From positions 1 to 27,189 of the forward strand of contig NW_006920413.1 in assembly GCF_000344685.1 (NCBI RefSeq): DNA of 27,189 nucleotides, written 5' to 3'. Source of the stretch: Gloeophyllum trabeum ATCC 11539. Its lineage: Eukaryota; Basidiomycota; Agaricomycetes; Gloeophyllales; Gloeophyllaceae. Shown here in pieces: positions 8,194 to 18,517 of the stretch (its first letter is position 1; the number at the start of each line of letters is the position of its first letter). Made by a program: the position numbers and the translations under genes. The notes beneath the pieces were generated by a model. That model made no database searches and was not told the origin of the DNA. It saw only the letters and a list, made by a program, of their open reading frames with translations.

Positions 8194-10556
8194 TTACTTG
8201 TACCCTACACCTTCCGTCTCAGACTCGCCCATCTCCTTAGCTTCCTCCAAGCCCAGTTTCTTACACATTGCATTGCATATGTGGCCCTGTAGGAACTTGC
8301 TGAAGCCTGCTTGACCGTGGTCACCAATGCCGCTGTCCCTACAAGACCGTTATTAATCATATCATACCAAGGTGAAGTCAATCGACATACTGATCAACGG
8401 AATGGGTCATCACATCGAATAGAACCCGCTTGACACTGTTCTTGCCTGCGGCATCTTCGACAACCCCTTGTGAACCTGGAGGATGATGATGCCATTAGTA
8501 CACTTGTTGGTGTATAGGAATGAGGAGGGCGAGCTTACTCTGTAGATCGGCGAATAAGAGCTGTTCATTGCTTGCATGATACACGAAGTGTGTAAATGCG
8601 CTAATGGTCGCACCGACCTTTCCGGGACGATTTGGGAACTCCATTGTACCCGTGTAATGCTCGACTCTGAGAGCACGACGTGGCTCAATAAGCCATACCA
8701 CCATTGGGTCGTTCTCGAGGTCCGACAGAGCTGCCATATAGTCCTCTTTGGAAACACCGGACGCATCGGAGGGCTCAGCACCCACACCGATTACCTCCAC
8801 TGCCAGAAACCCTTCAGAGCATGCAAAGTCTGCCAACAGTTGAGTGTGGTCTTTTCCAAAACTCCGAAACAGAGAGCTCACCTCTGGCGACTTCAATGCC
8901 ACGCTCTTCTGCTTCTGCATAGAACGCATCCAAGAACCACTTAAGATTTTTCAAACGTGTTAGCTCCTTGACCAGAAGCTCGGAGTTCTCCTTGATTGAG
9001 ACCTTGGTCGGACCATGCCCAACTTCGAAGAAGCGCTTGGCAACAAAATCTTTCTCGCCGATAGTGAGCTGCCAGTGAAGTACTCAGTGATGTATGGAAA
9101 CAAATACAATACAACATTTCTTACTGCATACACTTTCTTCGTCTTGCCATGCGCAAGGGGGTTGGATGCAATTTGGCCTTGAAGTAGGTCCTCACGATGA
9201 CCGGAACCCCACTTCGTGCGGACTTCACCAGTCTCTTCATTGACTGTAGTTACAGCGCGCTTGAGAGTGATTGCACTTGTCGGGTCTGCTTGGGGGGCCA
9301 CTGCCGATGGAATGAAAAGGGATACCAGAGGGGGGATCGCAGCTGAGGCAGCATTGATCATGAGTTACAATTCAAACATCAATTCAGCCTACTGACAGTT
9401 TCGGGCCCTCTTTGAAGGACCAGTTTCTACATCAATACTCCCGTGCGTCCGCTTGGCTCCTGCACGCTTCTGTGTGATCTCCGGGGGAGCCTCAACATGG
9501 GTGCGGCGCTCATACTAGGGCAAGAGCGGTCACTTGTCAGTATGGCAAGACTACACAAAATGAAATACGGCTACTCACAGAACATTAAGCATACCTTTGG
9601 CCCTTTGAGTGACTTATAAGAAGGTGGTGCAGCACCAAGATAAGCGTCTGCATTCGGAACAGAGCGATGGATGTCATAGAAGTTTCCCAGTGAACCGTCC
9701 AGTGTATTCGGCTCTGGGTTGATCTTATTGTACCACAAGACAGTGATATCTGACCTATACATCCAAGTCATTCGCACCATGCCACAATCAAAAGAGGATG
9801 TCACTCACGCTTGTAAACTGCAGCTTGTGTAGTGCTCCCATTGCTGATTCCAGCCCTGCAGGACGGTGTCCACAATATCTACAAGATCTAATGAGCATTA
9901 TGATGTAGAGAACATCGGTGGCATCGCACCTGCCATGGGAGTTTCAGCGGAGTATGCACGATTAATACTCCCCAAGTTCATAGATTCCTTTGTGTCAATG
10001 TATGGGACCACGCAGACAGTAATCATACGCCCAGAAGGATGACGCAAAGCATTGAGGTTGCCTGAGGTCAGATCGACGGAGGGTGAATTCGGCACATTTA
10101 CCAGGCCATTTCGCACCTTCCCCCGAGCCTTACCGTCTTGCATGCGTCCTTGAAACACCTGTTTACGAGCAGCAAGGGCATCAGCAGTAACCTTGTCAAG
10201 AAGTTCTGCATTGCCCTCGGCTGTACATCTCACTGAATAAGTGAATAAACACGAGACTGAGGACGGTTAACGTACCTTGACGACGGCAAGTACCACATTG
10301 GCTATCCACAAAGAACCGTCCGATTGCTCCGCAGTCACGGCACTGGGGAATGGTCTAATTTGACGGCATTGTCAGAGTGTGTTGTGGCACGCATGGGTAT
10401 AGTTATGCTCACCTTGATCCGTGCCTGTTCATCAGGATCTCCCTCATTCTCATCTAATCGGCTGCATCGCCCGCAGAGTCCTCCGTGGTCCTTGTTAGGG
10501 AATATGTCTCCGCAGCCAGAGCAGTCAGCGCGAGATGGAGTCTGTGCATCAGCCAT
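8194..10556 (-). CDS. Alpha-type protein kinase domain protein, eleven exons
   Basis: Exons, read on the minus strand: 10556-10413, 10342-10276, 10220-9930, 9878-9809, 9754-9595, 9514-9397, 9342-9125, 9068-8882, 8829-8539, 8475-8391 and 8338-8194. They join to an open frame of 591 aa. Intron 2 could instead end at 10233, adding four residues. The C-terminal half is a fungal alpha-kinase domain: FVAKRFFEVG (K367, probable ATP-binding lysine), ADFACSEGFL, WLIEPRR, SAFTHFVYHAS, LLFADLQ, VLFDVMTHS, the glycine loop GDSGIGDHG, and the zinc-binding HICNAMC. Alpha-kinases phosphorylate Ser/Thr and are unrelated in sequence to ordinary kinases. The N-terminus has two CxxC..CxxC motifs (C12, C15, C28, C31 and C49, C52, C64, C67), likely zinc-binding. 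A basic segment (QKRAGAKR, SKRAR) lies mid-protein. No damage is visible. The substrate is unknown. Confidence 0.88.
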
Positions 10557-10626
10557 GGCTTGATATCAGCATACAGGAGTAGAGTGCAGAGAAAGGTGAT
10601 GGGGGGAGGCGCTGTTGCATGACTCC

Positions 10627-10636
10627 TTATATATAT
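10627..10636 (-). promoter_or_regulatory. TATA-like box of the alpha-kinase gene
   Basis: On the minus strand the sequence reads AAAATATATATAAGG, about 75 bp before the start codon at 10556. A similar stretch (TTTATATTTTTCAAGAG, then GGAATGCCACAGG) recurs at 14194-14228. Confidence 0.4.
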
Positions 10637-10639
10637 TTT

Positions 10640-11208
10640 CAAGAAATGCCACAAGCCCACTTGGCCACCCATTTCTGCCACAACTTGCTTGGGGTCCATT
10701 GTATCACGTTGTGGCAATTTCAAATCGCTTGTTGTGTCCACTGTGGCCTCAAGCTTTGTTTCTGTGGCAGACGAGTCTCAGAAATGGGGTTAGCAAGCTA
10801 GAATCAAGGATGTATGCCACACCAATGTTTCCATGGTGTCCCTGCAATCTGCTCCGAGGCCTAATAGTTTGCGACTTCGGAATATCTGTGTCACCTGCCG
10901 TGGTCCATGTGGACACCGCAGGGCATTGCCTGCTACAATGCTCAGAGTGCTGTAATTTTGTGCACCGGCCTTGCTAATGGAAAATATAGCATATCCACTG
11001 AAGTCCACGCATTTGTTTCCGCGGAAGGAGTTGCAATGCACACCTGGATGCAAAACATCCCCATCAAGCAGTACACACTCACACACTGGCATACGCTCAG
11101 AGCACCAGGCATCATCTTCATTTATCAGAAAGCAACATGCACATGCGCAAGTGTATCTGCGGTTCCGAGTGTCATCTGTAGCCTACAGACAACCCTAACC
11201 TAATATCT
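10640..11208. other. Upstream spacer of the alpha-kinase gene, no gene called
   Basis: Only unsupported plus-strand frames are present. One contains a Cys/His cluster (CSECCNFVHRPC, about 10940-10976) that recalls half of a PHD finger but lacks the other half. Confidence 0.35.
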
Positions 11209-11513
11209 ACTGACCGTGAGATTCCCACTTCGGACGTCTCCGAGGCACCACTTTTGCGGGTTGTAGCATCATTCGGAGACTCAAGTTCATTGCATGGCAT
11301 TAGCACCTTGGACTCTCATATTCTCTACCAGAACATAACCCTCTATACCAATAAAAGCCATCTGCAGGCAATTGGGATCTTAGACTGCTGTCCGAGACAC
11401 ATGAGAGTCACCTGTGGTCACGTCATGGTGGCGACCAATGAGGTGCCACCAAATCCAGCCGGCGCGTCAGCCAGATCCCAAAACGAACCTCGGCCCATCC
11501 GACGACAGCAGTA
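11209..11513 (-). repeat. Right arm of the 300-bp inverted repeat pair
   Basis: Reverse complement of the arm at 4441-4742. The two arms point towards each other across 6.5 kb holding the integrase-core and alpha-kinase genes. A TATA-like box follows at 11589. Confidence 0.7.
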
Positions 11514-11588
11514 CGACGGTCTCCCAGCCACTCGTGATTCCTAGGCTCGTCACCGACCATTATCTGAATCTTCTGACCCATGAACCTG

Positions 11589-11594
11589 TATAAA
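11589..11594 (+). promoter_or_regulatory. TATA-like box upstream of duplicated block A
   Basis: TATAAA within CCTGTATAAAGGTCC. An ATG 74 bp downstream (11663) opens a 20-codon frame starting MNRPEQPDCVGNNF that ends in a GT at 11725. A 49-bp intron to 11773 is possible, but the next exon is broken, so this may be the promoter of a dead gene. Confidence 0.25.
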
Positions 11595-11724
11595 GGTCCC
11601 CTACACCCATACGCTGCAAAAGATTGGACAAGGTTAACCACTCCTGTTGATATGCGAACTAGATGAATCGCCCAGAACAGCCCGATTGCGTCGGAAACAA
11701 CTTCAACCAACTCTGGTCCCGCAG

Positions 11725-12890
11725 GTCAGTGACTTGAGAACGAGCGCTTCCCAGAAGACGACGAAAGCGCAAGGCTGAGAAGATCGAAAAGAAATGTTCA
11801 GCGCAACTTGCGTTCCTCTGCCCGCAGCAAGTCCTGGTCGGGCATCCGAAGGTCGTACGGATGAACACTGGACCCTTGAAGTCTCAACAGGACGATTGTA
11901 TATACAAGGGCTACGAGTCGGTGCCCGGCTTTTTGTCTGGGCGACTAGGTGCTGTTCACCTGACCAAGGAGAAAGTGTGGCCACTGAGCCACAGAGGAGA
12001 TAGTCATGTGAAGTAGGATGCCGGGCTATGGATGCCGTTATGGGGTGATTGAGCGCTGTGAGCAAGAGGTCGCGCAACAAAGGTGTGCAGGTGACAAAAG
12101 AAATTTTATGGAGATCAGTAAGAGTAAGTAACCAAAGATATCGCCCCTTCTGACGAGTGTTGATAACGCACATCTTCAGAGTCTCGCCATGCGGTGAACG
12201 TTTTGGCCTGCGGCTGAGAGGGTATAATGCCAAGCTCGCGCTAGACAGGAGCCAAGTAACACGGCCCACTACCCAGGACACGCGGATTGACGCAATCCAG
12301 CTCCGCCCTTACCCCCATGTCGCTGGAAGTCACTGCCCTTCGCGCAGCGAGCCCCTGAGCCAAGTGAGAGGCTTGCGGTTGGGGTATTGATCGAAGGCCC
12401 CGCGTTCTGCACGATTGAGGCGATAATGAAAGATTCTGTGTACTTGGGTGAGATTTCCTTCCTGAGGATGTGTCGCAAGACGCGAATGACTGGAGCGCGA
12501 GCGTCGGAGGACACGCAGGGCAAGCCTAAGCTTGACTCCCGTCGATAACAAAGTAGCCGACAAGAGGACAGCATAGAGAAACAGGCGCACGTTACCAGGC
12601 GGAGATCGTAGTGAATAAATTTATAGCAGACTGCGGCAATTTATCAGGAAGTTCTTCCGTCTCAGCGCGCTGAAACTGAGAGTGGCAGTTGAGTGGCAGC
12701 AGGCTGAACACGATTGGAGATGACGTCATACACCTAACCTCGTTCATTTCAACTCGCTCATTACTAGTCATCTACGAGATGTACTGATGTGATTTGGAGA
12801 CCTCTCTGACCACACCCGTTGCGTATCTCTGTACTTGCCTTCAAAGGTGATCAATATTATTGTCCTGCGTCGAGCATGGACAAGCCTATT
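11725..12890. repeat. Duplicated block A, decayed
   Basis: Aligns in the same orientation with 19640-21300. Shared landmarks: GGCATCCGAAGGTCGTAC (11839 and 19708), CCAAAGATATCGCC (12132 and 20013), CGATAACAAAGTAGCCGAC (12543; CGATAACAAAGTGGCCGAC at 20935) and GGAGATGACGTCATACACC (12716 and 21119). In the plus frame, the segment reading CIYKGYES..FLSGRLGAVHL (about 11900-11960) matches CIYEGYEL..FLSARVGSVHL of block B. Relative to block B it carries a TGA, a 1-bp gain and a 5-bp loss just upstream. A minus-strand segment reading SSDARAP.IR.L is also shared. I do not recognise either protein. Block A lacks about 475 bp present in B. Confidence 0.7.
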
Positions 12891-13399
12891 CATCGACGGG
12901 ATGAACGAACAATGATGTATGTCCTTCTCTCCCCTCTCTGTTTCTCTTCGGGCCTTGCCATACAGAGGGCCAGACTCAAGCTCTCAAGCGCTGACCGCCT
13001 GCCAGCGCACCGCTTGACAAACCTTCCGACTCGCACTTTTAACCAACATGTTCTCAACGGTCTCATCACTGCACGCTGCCCAGCACCCACTGGGAGACGT
13101 ACAGTGAAGGGAGCACCTAGGAGAATGGAGCATCGGATCGACGGTCTGTTTGCATTTCCGTTGCTCGTCCTTTGCGGCACAGATGCCGGGTTGTACGAAG
13201 TCGTGGAACGTGTGCGTGGGTCTATCGCGGTCAGGTGCAGGAGGCATCCTGAATCCATTCCTCTTCTCGTGGCTGGTCGGATACGATAATCAGTGATGCT
13301 AGCGATCCACGTGTCTCCAGGATTTGGGGATTGGAGGGTAGTCTGGCCTGCCCTGCAGAGAGGACTTCACAACCACGTCTATACATGGGTTCGACCCTG
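12891..13399. other. Unassigned stretch after block A
   Basis: Several overlapping frames on both strands, none with a recognisable family. A plus-strand ATG at about 13049 (MFSTVSSLHAAQHPLGD) could lead into a GT at 13099, but no coherent gene follows. Confidence 0.25.
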
Positions 13400-13565
13400 T
13401 CATGGCATGTAGAGCCGGAGCTCCAACAGGCTGACCACGGGCGTCCATAGCTCGTTCCGGTACCGCGCAGGGTCGGTCCGGAGTGGTTGGCCATCCGCTG
13501 GAATCGGATAAGTGCAAGGGTGGTTCGCTGCACCGTAGTACGTATAGCTAGCTGGAACGTCCTGA
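13400..13565 (-). other. Possible exon, unrecognised protein
   Basis: A minus-strand frame reading GAANHPCTYPIPADGQP then RTDPARYRNELWTPVV ends at a TGA at 13400. It is preceded by a good acceptor (CGTCTTCAG), with GCTAAC about 35 bp upstream and a GTAAGT at about 13650. The upstream exon could not be joined in frame. It may be debris of an intron-containing gene. Confidence 0.2.
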
Positions 13566-13589
13566 AGACGAGGTGAGCAACGGCAGTAT

Positions 13590-13660
13590 GTTAGGTTAGC
13601 GCGGATTGCCTGCCAGTGGTGCATCGCCCATAGCTTCATGCGAACTTACTCAACCTGACC
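13590..13660. repeat. Short dispersed repeat, copy 1
   Basis: GTTAGGTTAGCGCGGATT through GCTTCATGCGA to AACCTGACC recurs in the same orientation at 22835-22900, with an 8-9 bp length difference. Confidence 0.6.
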
Positions 13661-14551
13661 CATCTGGTGAGAACAATGGAGAAGGCATGTAGCTAGTCCT
13701 AAGTTTGATTGTGTTACGCTCGAAGATGAGAGATAGATGCAATAAGAAATCAGAATACGATCACTGTCTGTGGAAGCGCGTATTTACCTCCCTCCTCCTC
13801 ACGCGTATAACCGCTCGAACACGTGTGAACAGCTCCTGCGCAAGAGCTATTCGTCGCTCTGTATTTAGCTTGACAATGCTCACCTTATATGCTTGCCCTT
13901 GGAGACGCCTATCCAAAACCTAAATATATAGAAGCGACATCTCTTGCGAGACGGTTCTCCCTCCCCCACATGCGGCCATGCCTCCGCTATGGGTGTCTCT
14001 AGTAGAACGGACCCTTCCCACCAAAGGTCCTAATCAGAGAATTTCGTGAGAGGTGGAGTTTCATGGAGCAAGAGAAGAGGTCAAACAGGTGGAGAGACAG
14101 ACTTGCCTACCCTTCGCAATATCTGCACTCGCCTTTTCCCGCCGTCCAGCATGATCCCGGTCTAGAAGGGAGCAGTTGTTGATGTATGTTTCTTTATATT
14201 TTTCAAGAGCTGCAGGAATGCCACAGGGCGCCACAGTGAGGCCACGCCCACACGTCGCATCGTACCAGAAGCCTAGTCAATCCCTAAAAGCACGCATCTG
14301 TCATGAGCTTCCCATCGACACATCTATCACCCAGTGCCACTCAGCACCCGCTGAGGGGCTCCCAGTGAAGGAGGTGTGGGGGGGGGGGAGTCGGATAGGT
14401 GGTGAGTGGCGAATAAACCCCTTTGCACTTATTCCGTGTCGCTGGATTGCTCGTTCTCGTAGAGAATATAGCGGGGACATATCACCGAGGATTGCATATT
14501 CCCGAATATCACAGGAAGCGCACCTCGTGTTTGAGGGTCGATGTATGGCCT
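13661..14551. other. Repeat and gene debris, no gene called
   Basis: Contains a run of 11 G at 14378-14388 and a stretch resembling the alpha-kinase upstream region (14194-14228). Several frames look protein-like but cannot be linked, for example a minus-strand frame reading DIREYAILGDMSPLYSLRE near 14460-14520. Confidence 0.3.
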
Positions 14552-14988
14552 TCATGCATCGCGACCATCCGACTTGAGCAAGAGCGTATGCAGGTGAAGC
14601 GACTCGGCATGGGCATAGTATTCCGGAAAGCTGGAGCATACAGGATCTTCCAGGACGCCGTGCGAGGAAACATCGTCCGCGATGCGTGCCTCTTCCAGTC
14701 CTCTAGAGCGGACGTTGTGAGGCATGGCTGCAGTGCGCGAGAAGGAGGTCTGCAATCTTCGCTTGGGGACGTCGATTGACGGGTCTGGCGGCGGCCTCCT
14801 GGCGGATAGGTGAGTTGACTTCGTTCACTTTGAGCGCGAGCGATGTAATCCTTACATTTTGGCGACTGAGGCTCGCGCGTTCGGTGAGCAATGAGAGAGT
14901 AAAGTATGCTTCGGAAGCGAATGCCGGAATATTGGGGCGGATTGATGAAGTACTCACTACTCACCCGACCGCCTTTTATGTCTCCCAT
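14552..14988 (-). CDS. Hypothetical 107-aa protein, three-exon model
   Basis: Proposed exons on the minus strand: 14988-14965, 14908-14856 and 14798-14552. The introns of 56 and 57 bp have good GTGAGT and GTAAGG donors and AAG/CAG acceptors. They join into one frame starting MGDIKGGR and ending LLLKSDGRDA. An in-frame ATG at 15045 would add 19 residues. The third exon reads PHNVRSRGLEEARIADDVSS, then acidic and His/Leu-rich. Alternatively, translation starts at the ATG formed across the second splice junction. No family is recognised. Support rests only on splice signals and frame continuity, and the exon usage could be chance. Confidence 0.3.
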
Positions 14989-15045
14989 GGTGTGGCTTTC
15001 GTGGCCCTGCCACAGGGCCACATCAGGAAAAGCCCAAAGCTCCAA

Positions 15046-15700
15046 TCGCCTATGGCGCCTGATGAGCCTGACTAGTAAATGCGTCTAAACGGTCTGTGGA
15101 GCCTGAAGTTAGACTCTCATGATCAGACGATTCCGGGTTTTACTGATGCACGTTTACGCCACCTCCGTTCCGTTACCTTCTACGTCACATTAAGTATTAC
15201 AGCTATACTACCTGGTTTGTACCGAACATCTAAACGGGCCGAAGGGAACCAGCCCAGCCTGATTGCCCCTCGACCAAATCGATCCTTAAAAAGAAAAGAA
15301 TACTGAAGAATGTTATCATTATCACCTCACGCAGAGAACATCAGGACGCCGATAGTGTAGTCAGCGGGATTGAAAATAGGCGGACGCCGGGACGGGCAGC
15401 CATTGCACACTTGCCATTATATGGCCCGAATGCTAATACGTCGTACTAGTATTAGTGTAGTTACCGCCGTCCGTGTATAAAATAGCACGTATGATAATAG
15501 ACATGAGAGGAAAAGGGCGAGAAACGGAACAGTATGACCGTCAAGCCTACCGACAGGCATTCAGATAGCTGAGGAATATCCAAACCCTCACACCAGGAAG
15601 ACTACCTCCAGCAGCAACCACACTTCAACAGCCATCCACGGAGCTTACGAATACCTAGAGGCCTCACTTCCAGAAATATGTCCAAGGCCAAGGATGGCTT
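15046..15700. other. Spacer before the 3' end of FunK1 copy 2
   Basis: No coding frame is supported. Bases from about 15540 resemble the 3' flank of FunK1 copy 1. A TATAAAA at about 15476 has no gene attached that I can see. Confidence 0.35.
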
Positions 15701-18280
15701 TCAGGGCTCGCTCCTGAGCCGCTTTGTACCGGAGGAGGAAGGCTGAGGTTGGGCTTCCTCTTTGCCCTCGTGAGCCTTGCGTTTCCGCGAGGCGCTCTGC
15801 CTTGATGCATCTGACGTGATCGCGTCCGACATGCCACTGGCCTGCGAGGACCGTATAGCAGAAGAGACTGCCTTGGCCGTGATCCGATTGATCTGCGTGA
15901 TTTCTTCAGGACTCTGCTTGAATTCGCCCGCCGCAGGGTCATGCTCCGGCCAGCTACGAGAGGCAAGCGCGCGATTCAATGCCCTCAGAAACCGGCGATG
16001 GTTCAGAAGCTTTGATTTGTTCTCCGGCAGGTCTGGAGAGTGATGGCTAGCAACTAGTCGACCGAGCTGAAGGAGGCATCGAGTAAGTGGGGGATGTCCA
16101 GTGACCTCGAGACCCTGAAATTGATTGTGCCAGATCCAACTGAGCTTGCCACTCCCGCTTTCGGCGTCAAAAATCTGTCGCACTTGTTGTGACGTAAGGT
16201 TGGTGTCGAGATGGCAGATCACAGCATAGAGAAGGACCCAGTAGACAGACTCGAGGTCATGCCACGCTTGATGTACGACGACCGCGTTCAACTTCTGGAA
16301 CTGTATAGACATAAACTGGACGGTTCCCTGGAGCGACGATTAACAGCACAATTTAAACGAACGAGACTGTACGTACCGTGATTCTCCGAAGAATCGATGA
16401 CGATTCCTCGTCCTCCAGAAACGCGGCATACTCGGGATCAATGACAAAGCCTACCGCGCCGTGTTCTGCGCTCGGACAAGCACTGATTAAAATATTGTTT
16501 ATACTTATGTCGCGATGAATAATGCCCCTCTCGGACATTTCACTGAGGCCTGGCACGGTAGATGAGTACCAGCTCGCCGCAAAAAGGGAGGACCCCTCAC
16601 CTTTGACGGCGTCTCTTACCGCCTCAACCAGTTCTCGAGTCGAGCGGAATCGAGTCAAGGGGATACCAACCGACTCAAGAACACATCGATGATGGATACG
16701 ATGGCGATATTCGTCCTTGTCCTTCGGCAAGTGAGGGTTCACCCTCGATGCGCAAGTTTCGTGACAAGGCTTCTCTTCTGCGTCCGCCACATCACCGACG
16801 TCAAAGCCCCCTCGGCACCGGGCCACACCGAATACATGGCCTTTCTCGTGAATCCGTTCGTAGATTACCTTCTCACTCAACCGATCCTCCTCGCGCCATG
16901 CGTCCTTTATTATCACACACTGCTCCATCTCCTTGTCCGGGGAGGGAAGCGGCACCGACGCCGCGGCTGAAATGGCCAACCAAGTCTTGGTTCCGCGACC
17001 GAAGAGGGAACGCGCACTGAAGAGCGGATCACCCAACGACACGTACGTCTCTGGTTCCGCACAAGTTTCACCCGCAGGACCAGTGGATACGGAGCTTTCA
17101 GAGGATGAAACGTCATCAGGGATAGGAGACGTCTTGCCTGCAGGAGCCAGTATCTCAAAGCAACCGGCGGAGAAATCGGCACCTTTGACCTTCGTCTTAG
17201 GGTCAACAATGCCGGCTTCAATAGCCTTATCATATAATCGCAGCAAGGAAGGCAGCGGGATGGGAAGAGGCTTGACGGATTTTATCGTACTATCAGTGCC
17301 CATGGTGTTGTTTCCATAGGTCGCAAAACCGTACAGAAACTCCACCAAAGGCCTGCAGTTTGTTTTGTACGAAAACGCTTCCGACAAGATGACCGCTGAA
17401 CGGTCCCATCGGTAGAATCGGGCGATATCATCGTAGAAACCCATACCAAGCAAGTAACATCGCGGACGAGCTTGAAAGGCAACGGCACCGTATTCCTGAA
17501 GCTGGTTCCAAGCGTTCGTTTGAACACTGGTCATATCCCGACTAGGGTTGTTATGCCAAGCCGGATCCTCCTTTCTGTCCGGCTTCACCTCGATAAGACC
17601 GAGGGCATGGCTCCATGGTTCTTTCTCCCCGGTTTCATCGCCAGCCTGTATCATCAGATCAGGCGCGATGCGACGGAGTTTCGAATCGCCTCGTTCGTAC
17701 GCCCGAGATGTGTCGTAAATCGCCAGCGGGTGCAGAGATCGATCGGACTTGAAGGCATTGAGAATATACTGCAGTGCTTTGCACTTCAAAAATGTGTCGC
17801 GGCGTTAGCACATCATACTCAGACGAGAAGGGATCGGGATCTACGTACAATATGCTTATACATCGGTCTCTCCTTGTCGTACATCTCCCCCGGTTCTATT
17901 TTCCCCAGTAAATTTTGCAGCTCTTCTATGCGAGTAGTATTGAAATTCGAGAATCTGTCGTCGGAGTCCGTGTATGGGAAGCATACGGACAAAAAAGCGT
18001 CCATTTTTAAGGCGCCCAGCAGGTGCTCGCCGGCCTCAGAGCCGTACAGAGAGGCATGAAATCCTTTGCTCCTTTTTACGGTCTCGTGTTGGGTACGGCC
18101 AGAGACACTCCATTGAGCCTTGTACGGTGTCGTATTTGCCGTTTTCATGCGAGGTTTCGGTGTGGTTGGCGCACCCGGTGGCACGACGGACGGTCCCGGT
18201 GAAGGCGTGGGGGAGCGGGAATGGTCCGACGAAGGCGACAGTGGAGCATCAGAAGGGGTGGGTGGAGGAGTGTCAGACAT
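15701..18280 (-). CDS. FunK1-type protein kinase, copy 2, intact (804 aa)
   Basis: Exons on the minus strand: 18280-17849, 17783-16601, 16549-16377 and 16327-15701. The introns (65, 51 and 49 bp) have GTACGT, GTGAGG and GTACGT donors; intron 1 has a GCTAAC branch site. Intron 2 is stop-free and a multiple of 3. Domains in order: Pro/Ser-rich leader (1-60), FunK1 N-terminal part with APDLMIQAG and LIEVKP (about 185-212), GRGTKTW (407-413), candidate ATP-binding lysine K437 (CVIIKD), catalytic loop H550-R551-D552-I-S-I-N-N, metal-binding D576 (VIDPEYA), GTVQF (597), and HDLESVYWVLLY (about 619-630). The tail is basic (RKRKAHE, KRLRSEP), probably nuclear. FunK1 proteins are expanded in mushroom-forming fungi; substrates are mostly unknown. 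MSD at 18280 is preferred to the in-frame ATG at 18313 because copies 1 and 3 align there. Confidence 0.92.
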
Positions 18281-18424
18281 GATGGTATGTGGTTGCGGGG
18301 GAGAAACGAACACGTACGGAGTTTGAAAAATCGCTCGAATTTAAGCACCCACAAGAGCTGTATGGCATGGTTTGGTGTGGCACGCCTGTGCGCTTCTATC
18401 GATGGTGATTCTCGCTTAGCCGGA

Positions 18425-18517
18425 TGTGGTCCTGTTTGGTCGAAGGACAATGCAGGAAGCGTGAGAATCGCAGGGTGGCGTTGCGATGCCTCTGCCTTTC
18501 GCGTGCGTGTCATGTGA
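18425..18517 (-). promoter_or_regulatory. Conserved FunK1 upstream module, copy 2
   Basis: On the minus strand TCACATGAC (18517-18509) is followed by TTCTCACGCTTCCTGCATTG and TTCGACCAAACAGGACCACA (18468-18425). This has the order and spacing type seen before copies 1 and 3, and lies 145-237 bp before the ATG. Confidence 0.5.

Noticed and set aside
8051..8944. Plus-strand frames overlapping the alpha-kinase gene
   Set aside because: They are antisense to exons that form a coherent spliced alpha-kinase domain.
10615..10977. Plus-strand 120-codon frame with a PHD-like Cys/His cluster
   Set aside because: Only half of the metal-binding pattern is present, the rest has no protein character, and it lies in the alpha-kinase promoter region.
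11196..11206. CCCTAACCTAA as telomere-like repeat
   Set aside because: A single unit without tandem repetition; it lies in the middle of the window.
11254..11544. 96-codon frame resembling a minus-strand frame at 4550-4762
   Set aside because: The similarity comes from the inverted repeat arms, and a 1-bp indel breaks the shared frame, so coding is unlikely.
12819..13289. 156-codon plus-strand frame
   Set aside because: It has no ATG at its start, crosses the end of duplicated block A into unrelated sequence, and shows no domain.
14378..14388. Run of 11 G as a functional signal
   Set aside because: A plain homopolymer; its length may also be a sequencing artefact.
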